NCBI GenBank assembly: GCA_023398155.1
Contig: JAEWSV010000368.1
Span: 1 to 8,583 of the forward strand
Reading direction: 5' to 3'
Origin: Spirochaetota bacterium
GTDB lineage: Bacteria > Spirochaetota > Spirochaetia > Treponematales > Breznakiellaceae
DNA: 8,583 bases
Shown here: positions 5,545 through 8,583 of the stretch, in pieces
Layout of the letters: each line of letters opens with the position of its first letter
How positions within the stretch are numbered: position 1 is the first letter of the stretch
Notes under the pieces: model-generated
Told to the model about the DNA's origin: nothing
Databases searched by the model: none
Seen by the model: the letters and a program-made list of their open reading frames with translations, nothing else
Position numbers and translations under genes: made by a program

Positions 5545-6900
5545 ATGAAGATCGTTTTGGTAGGAGCTGGCAGCGCCCAGTTCGGCTGCGGTACGCTCGG
5601 AGACATTTTCAACAGCGCTAAGCTCGCGGGGAGCGAGATAACCCTGCTCGACATCAACGCGCAGGCCCTGGACGTAACGCTGCGTGTCGCGCGGGAGTTC
5701 ATCGAAAAGAACGGACTCAAGTATACGGTGAACGCGACGACCGACCGCAAGGCCGCCTTCAAAGGGGCCGACTTCATCATCTCGTCTATCGAAGTGGGTA
5801 ACCGCTTCCAGCTCTGGGACGAGGACTGGAAGATTCCGCTGCAGTACGGCGTGCACCAGGTGTACGGCGAGAACGGCGGACCGGGCGGCGTCTTCCACGC
5901 GCTCCGCATCGTGCCGGTGATCCTGGACATCGTGAAGGACGCTGTGGAGATCTGTCCCGACGCGTGGATATTCAACTATTCCAACCCGATGACCGCCATC
6001 TGCACCACGGTGAAGCGGGCGTATCCGGAGGCCAAGTTCATCGGCATGTGCCACGAGATCGGTTGGCTCTCCCGGTGGCTGCCGCGCATGCTCGACATGA
6101 AGATCGAGGATATCTACTTCAAGGCCGCGGGCCTCAACCACTTCAGCTGCATGCTGGAGGCGAAGGACAAGCGCAACGGAGAAGACCTGTACCCGGCGGT
6201 GCGGGAGAAAGCGGAAGCGTTCTTCCTGCACGAGAGCGGCTACAGCGACATGCTGGACGCCTGGCGCGAGACGGGAAAGCTGGACGAGTCGGAGCAGTTC
6301 GAAAAGAGCGGCGAGCGGAAGAAGAGCCGGTACGAATGGGCCGACCGCAAGATCGTGAAATTCATGCTGGATAACTACGGTCTCTTGCCCATCACCACCG
6401 ACAGCCATTTCGGCGAGTACCTCGGCTGGGCTTGGGACGTGGCCGACCACCGCGGCATCCTGGATTTCTACGACGTGTACAAGATCATGCTGACGCAGAA
6501 TCCGCGGACCGAGATACACCTGCGCACGGCCGAGCGGGTCATCCCCATCATCGACGGCATCCTGGGGAATGCCGGCTTTGAGGAGGGCGCCGTGAATCTT
6601 TTGAACGACGGCCTCCTCGAAGACCTGCCGTCGTGGATAGCGGTGGAGGTTCCGGCGATCATCGACAAGCGGGGACTCACCGGCGTGCCGATACGCGGCG
6701 TGCCGAAGGGCTACCTCTCGTTGCTCAGGGCCTACTGCGGCGTGTATGATCTGACCGCGGAGGCGATCATCCACAAGAAGAAGTCTTTGGTGATCCAGGC
6801 GATGCTGGCGAATCCGGTCGTCCACCAGGCATCGCAGATCGAACCCATGGTGGACCGGATGATCGACCAGCAAAACAGGTGGCTCGGTTACTTGAAATAG
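5545..6900 (+). CDS. Glycoside hydrolase family 4, MelA-like alpha-glycosidase
   Basis: A 451-residue cytoplasmic enzyme of family 4. These enzymes cleave glycosides by a redox-elimination mechanism that needs NAD+ and a divalent metal, usually Mn2+. The N-terminal Rossmann domain shows GAGSAQF (7-13) and an acidic residue at the end of strand two (D36). NYSNP (144-148), CHE (169-171) and GLNH (196-199) follow; C169 and H199 match the metal ligands. SHFGEY (287-292) and VEVPAIID (367-374) also match MelA. Length equals that of E. coli alpha-galactosidase MelA, but CHE replaces MelA's CHS, and about 20 extra charged residues lie around 220-262. The substrate is therefore uncertain: alpha-galactoside, alpha-glucoside or a uronide. 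A 6-phospho-glycoside is unlikely because uptake is by an ABC transporter, not a PTS. There is no signal peptide, so the sugar must be imported intact. GGAGG at 5536-5540 supports the start. Confidence 0.9.
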   Translation: MKIVLVGAGSAQFGCGTLGDIFNSAKLAGSEITLLDINAQALDVTLRVAREFIEKNGLKYTVNATTDRKAAFKGADFIISSIEVGNRFQLWDEDWKIPLQYGVHQVYGENGGPGGVFHALRIVPVILDIVKDAVEICPDAWIFNYSNPMTAICTTVKRAYPEAKFIGMCHEIGWLSRWLPRMLDMKIEDIYFKAAGLNHFSCMLEAKDKRNGEDLYPAVREKAEAFFLHESGYSDMLDAWRETGKLDESEQFEKSGERKKSRYEWADRKIVKFMLDNYGLLPITTDSHFGEYLGWAWDVADHRGILDFYDVYKIMLTQNPRTEIHLRTAERVIPIIDGILGNAGFEEGAVNLLNDGLLEDLPSWIAVEVPAIIDKRGLTGVPIRGVPKGYLSLLRAYCGVYDLTAEAIIHKKKSLVIQAMLANPVVHQASQIEPMVDRMIDQQNRWLGYLK

Positions 6901-6906
6901 GTAGCG

Positions 6907-7929
6907 ATGGCAACGATCAAGCAGATCGCGCGATTGGCGGGCGTGAGTCCGACCACGGTATCCAACGTCCTGCACGGGAATACCGGAAAGGTCTCCCCCG
7001 CCACCCTGGAAAAGGTGAGCGCGATCCTTAAAGAAGAAAAGTACGCGCCCAATATGGGCGCGATCATCCTCGCGCACAGCGCTTCGCGCATCATCGGCGT
7101 CATCATGTTCATGGCGGCGCGGAGCGACGAGACCGTCCTGGAGGACCCCTTCACGTCCACCATCCTCGGCGTAATAGAGGAGGAGATACGGGCGAGCGGG
7201 TACTTCATGATGATCCACACCACCGCCGACCTGGACGAGGTGTTCGCCCTCGCCGCCACCTGGAAGCTCGACGGCCTCATCCTCCTCTGGGTCCCGGGCG
7301 AGGCGTGCAGCACCATCCGGAAGAGCATAGAGACGCCGGTAGTCTTCATCGATTGTTATTTCGAGGACGACGGTCAGTCCTACCACAACATCGGCCTTGA
7401 AGACCGGCGGGGCGCCTACGAGATGGGAAGGTACCTGGTCTCCATGGGCCACGAGCGGATCGCCTTCCTCGCGAGCACCCAGGACTTCCCGGGCAACGAC
7501 CACGTGCGCTTCAGCGGGTTCCGGCAGGCGATGGATGAAGCGGGGCTGTCCGCGGGCGACGAGAACTTCCTTTCCTTGTCGCGGAACCGCGAAGAGCGGC
7601 AAGAGCTATACCGTCGCTTGATAGCCGATCCGATGCCCTTCACCGCGCTCTTCTTCTCAGCCGACTACTACGCCGCGGACGCGATCAATTTCTTCAGGGA
7701 TCGCGGCCTCGAGGTTCCCCGGCGCCTATCGGTCGCGGGCTTCGACGACAACATCTTCGCGCGGCTCGTGAGTCCGCGCCTGACCACGGTCCATCAGGAC
7801 GTCGCGCAGAAGGGCCGGTGCGCCGTTTCCCTGCTCATGAAGATCATCAAGGACGAGCCGGTACCGGAGGCGAACGTGCGCCTCCCCGTACGGCTCGTGG
7901 TCCGCGATTCGGTGGCCGCTCCCGCGTAG
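6907..7929 (+). CDS. LacI-family transcriptional regulator
   Basis: A 340-residue DNA-binding sugar sensor, most likely the local repressor of the operon it ends. The helix-turn-helix is at residues 3-23, with IKQIARLAGVSPTTVSNVLHG (recognition helix 15-23). The hinge helix at about 47-58 keeps the leucine (L55) that inserts into the operator's central CpG in this family. The effector domain of periplasmic-binding-protein fold fills the rest, with VVFIDCYF (145-152), SVAGFDDN (275-282), LTTVHQD (292-298) and the closing RLVVRDSV (329-336). Length is typical. The ATG is six bases after the glycosidase stop, with only a weak AGGT-like ribosome site, so low, coupled translation is expected, as suits a repressor. 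It probably binds the CpG-centred palindrome at 2341-2358 and would thus control its own synthesis; this is inference. No terminator follows. Confidence 0.93.
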   Translation: MATIKQIARLAGVSPTTVSNVLHGNTGKVSPATLEKVSAILKEEKYAPNMGAIILAHSASRIIGVIMFMAARSDETVLEDPFTSTILGVIEEEIRASGYFMMIHTTADLDEVFALAATWKLDGLILLWVPGEACSTIRKSIETPVVFIDCYFEDDGQSYHNIGLEDRRGAYEMGRYLVSMGHERIAFLASTQDFPGNDHVRFSGFRQAMDEAGLSAGDENFLSLSRNREERQELYRRLIADPMPFTALFFSADYYAADAINFFRDRGLEVPRRLSVAGFDDNIFARLVSPRLTTVHQDVAQKGRCAVSLLMKIIKDEPVPEANVRLPVRLVVRDSVAAPA

Positions 7930-7932
7930 GAT

Positions 7933-7961
7933 TTGCCTGCCGGCGCGTTCATTCGTATTCT
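7933..7961 (+). promoter_or_regulatory. Promoter candidate for the DsbA-family gene, possibly leaderless
   Basis: TTGCCT (7933-7938) and TATTCT (7956-7961) each match four of six consensus positions and are 17 bp apart, the ideal spacing. The -10 box ends seven bases before the ATG at 7969, so RNA would start at or next to the start codon. There is no Shine-Dalgarno sequence before this gene, unlike nearly every other gene here, which agrees with a leaderless message. Confidence 0.45.
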
Positions 7962-7968
7962 CGTATGT

Positions 7969-8583
7969 ATGAAAGTCGAGATATGGGCGGACTTCGTCTG
8001 CCCCTGGTGCTATATCGGAGAGCGGCGCCTCGCCGGCGCCTTGGCCGCCTTCGCCCACGGGAACGAGACGGAAGTGATCTGGCGGAGCTTCCAGCTCGAC
8101 CCGGACGCCCCCGAGAAACCCGATCGGACCGTCAACGAGATGCTCGCGGAGAAGTACGGGGTGAGCTTGGATGAGGCCGAGGCGATGAACGCTCGGGTGA
8201 GCGCTCTCGCTGCCCGCGACGGGCTCGAATACCATATCGATCGGGCCATGTACGTCAACACGTTCGACGCTCATCGGCTGAACCATCTGGCCGCCGCGCA
8301 TCGCGCTCAGACCCGGTTGGGCGAGCGCCTTTTCCGCTTCTATTTCACCGAAGGCGGAAGCCTGGCCGACGACGAGGCCCTGATCGGCTTGGCCGCCGAG
8401 GCCGGCATCCCGGCCGCTGAAGCCCGCGAGGTCCTGGGCGGCGAGGCCTACGCCGAAGAGGTGGAAGCCGACATAGAAGCGGCGCGCCGCCTGGGCATCC
8501 GCGGCGTGCCGTTCATGGTCATCGACGGGAAGTACAGCCTTTCCGGGGCGCAGTCCGCTTCGATGATCACCGGGATGCTGGAG
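7969..8583 (+). CDS. DsbA/FrnE-family thiol oxidoreductase (3' end outside the window)
   Basis: An open frame of 205 codons runs off the window end without a stop. It encodes a DsbA-fold, FrnE-like protein, a group related to 2-hydroxychromene-2-carboxylate isomerases and often linked to disulfide exchange and oxidative stress. The N-terminus has the first thioredoxin-fold strand and then the redox-active CPWC at residues 11-14. An all-helical insertion spans about 55-165. The fold returns with GVPF (179-182), carrying the cis-proline opposite the active site, then the strand FMVIDGKYSLSGAQ (182-195). Family members are usually 210-240 residues long, so probably only 10-35 residues are missing. 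No signal peptide is present, so it is cytoplasmic, unlike true DsbA. I chose the ATG at 7969 because the CPWC strand starts right after it; the ATG at 7965 is out of frame. It lies 39 bases after the repressor gene. Confidence 0.88.
   Translation, partial: MKVEIWADFVCPWCYIGERRLAGALAAFAHGNETEVIWRSFQLDPDAPEKPDRTVNEMLAEKYGVSLDEAEAMNARVSALAARDGLEYHIDRAMYVNTFDAHRLNHLAAAHRAQTRLGERLFRFYFTEGGSLADDEALIGLAAEAGIPAAEAREVLGGEAYAEEVEADIEAARRLGIRGVPFMVIDGKYSLSGAQSASMITGMLE

Noticed and set aside
4990..7602. 870-codon open frame on the - strand across the second permease, the glycosidase and the repressor
   Set aside because: It is antisense to three well-recognised genes, has no recognisable domain and is rich in Asp/Glu/His/Val as expected for the complement of GC-rich coding DNA. 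It is a composition artefact.

Overview
This window is GC-rich (roughly 60-65% G+C by eye) bacterial DNA. Every gene lies on the + strand, genes are tightly packed, and most have a good Shine-Dalgarno sequence. The lipoprotein-type sugar-binding protein with a loose lipobox, the sugar ABC operon without its own ATPase, and the general style of the genes would suit a free-living or gut-associated Spirochaetota. That is only a guess: no rRNA or marker gene is present, and another GC-rich saccharolytic bacterium would fit.

Layout. (1) 1-1855: a short palindrome-rich leader followed by a two-gene redox unit, a zinc-independent MDR-type NADPH:quinone oxidoreductase and a QorB/NmrA-type NAD(P)H:quinone oxidoreductase, three bases apart. 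(2) 1947-2234: a 95-residue protein of unknown function made almost wholly of an Asp-Arg-Arg heptad repeat. This is the least explained object in the window. (3) 2307-7929: a carbohydrate uptake and degradation operon. It starts from a very good sigma-70-type promoter embedded in inverted repeats and encodes a lipoprotein sugar-binding protein, an intrinsic terminator, two CUT1-type permeases, a cytoplasmic NAD-dependent family 4 glycosidase (MelA-like) and a LacI-family regulator. (4) 7969-8583: a DsbA/FrnE-family thiol oxidoreductase with CPWC active site, cut by the window end, whose start codon sits where transcription from its apparent promoter should begin.

How it works together. An oligosaccharide, probably an alpha-galactoside or other alpha-glycoside, would be captured by the lipoprotein, imported unmodified by the two permeases driven by an ATPase encoded elsewhere, and split in the cytoplasm by the family 4 enzyme. 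The LacI-type protein probably senses the sugar and represses the operon by binding the CpG-centred palindrome over the transcription start. The terminator after the binding-protein gene should make the binding protein far more abundant than the permeases. The flanking redox genes are probably functionally separate, although the two redox promoters share a 13-bp sequence.

No RNA genes, CRISPR arrays, insertion sequences or attachment sites were seen. No stretch over 300 bases lacks a gene; the longest non-coding stretch is the 164 bases before the sugar operon.
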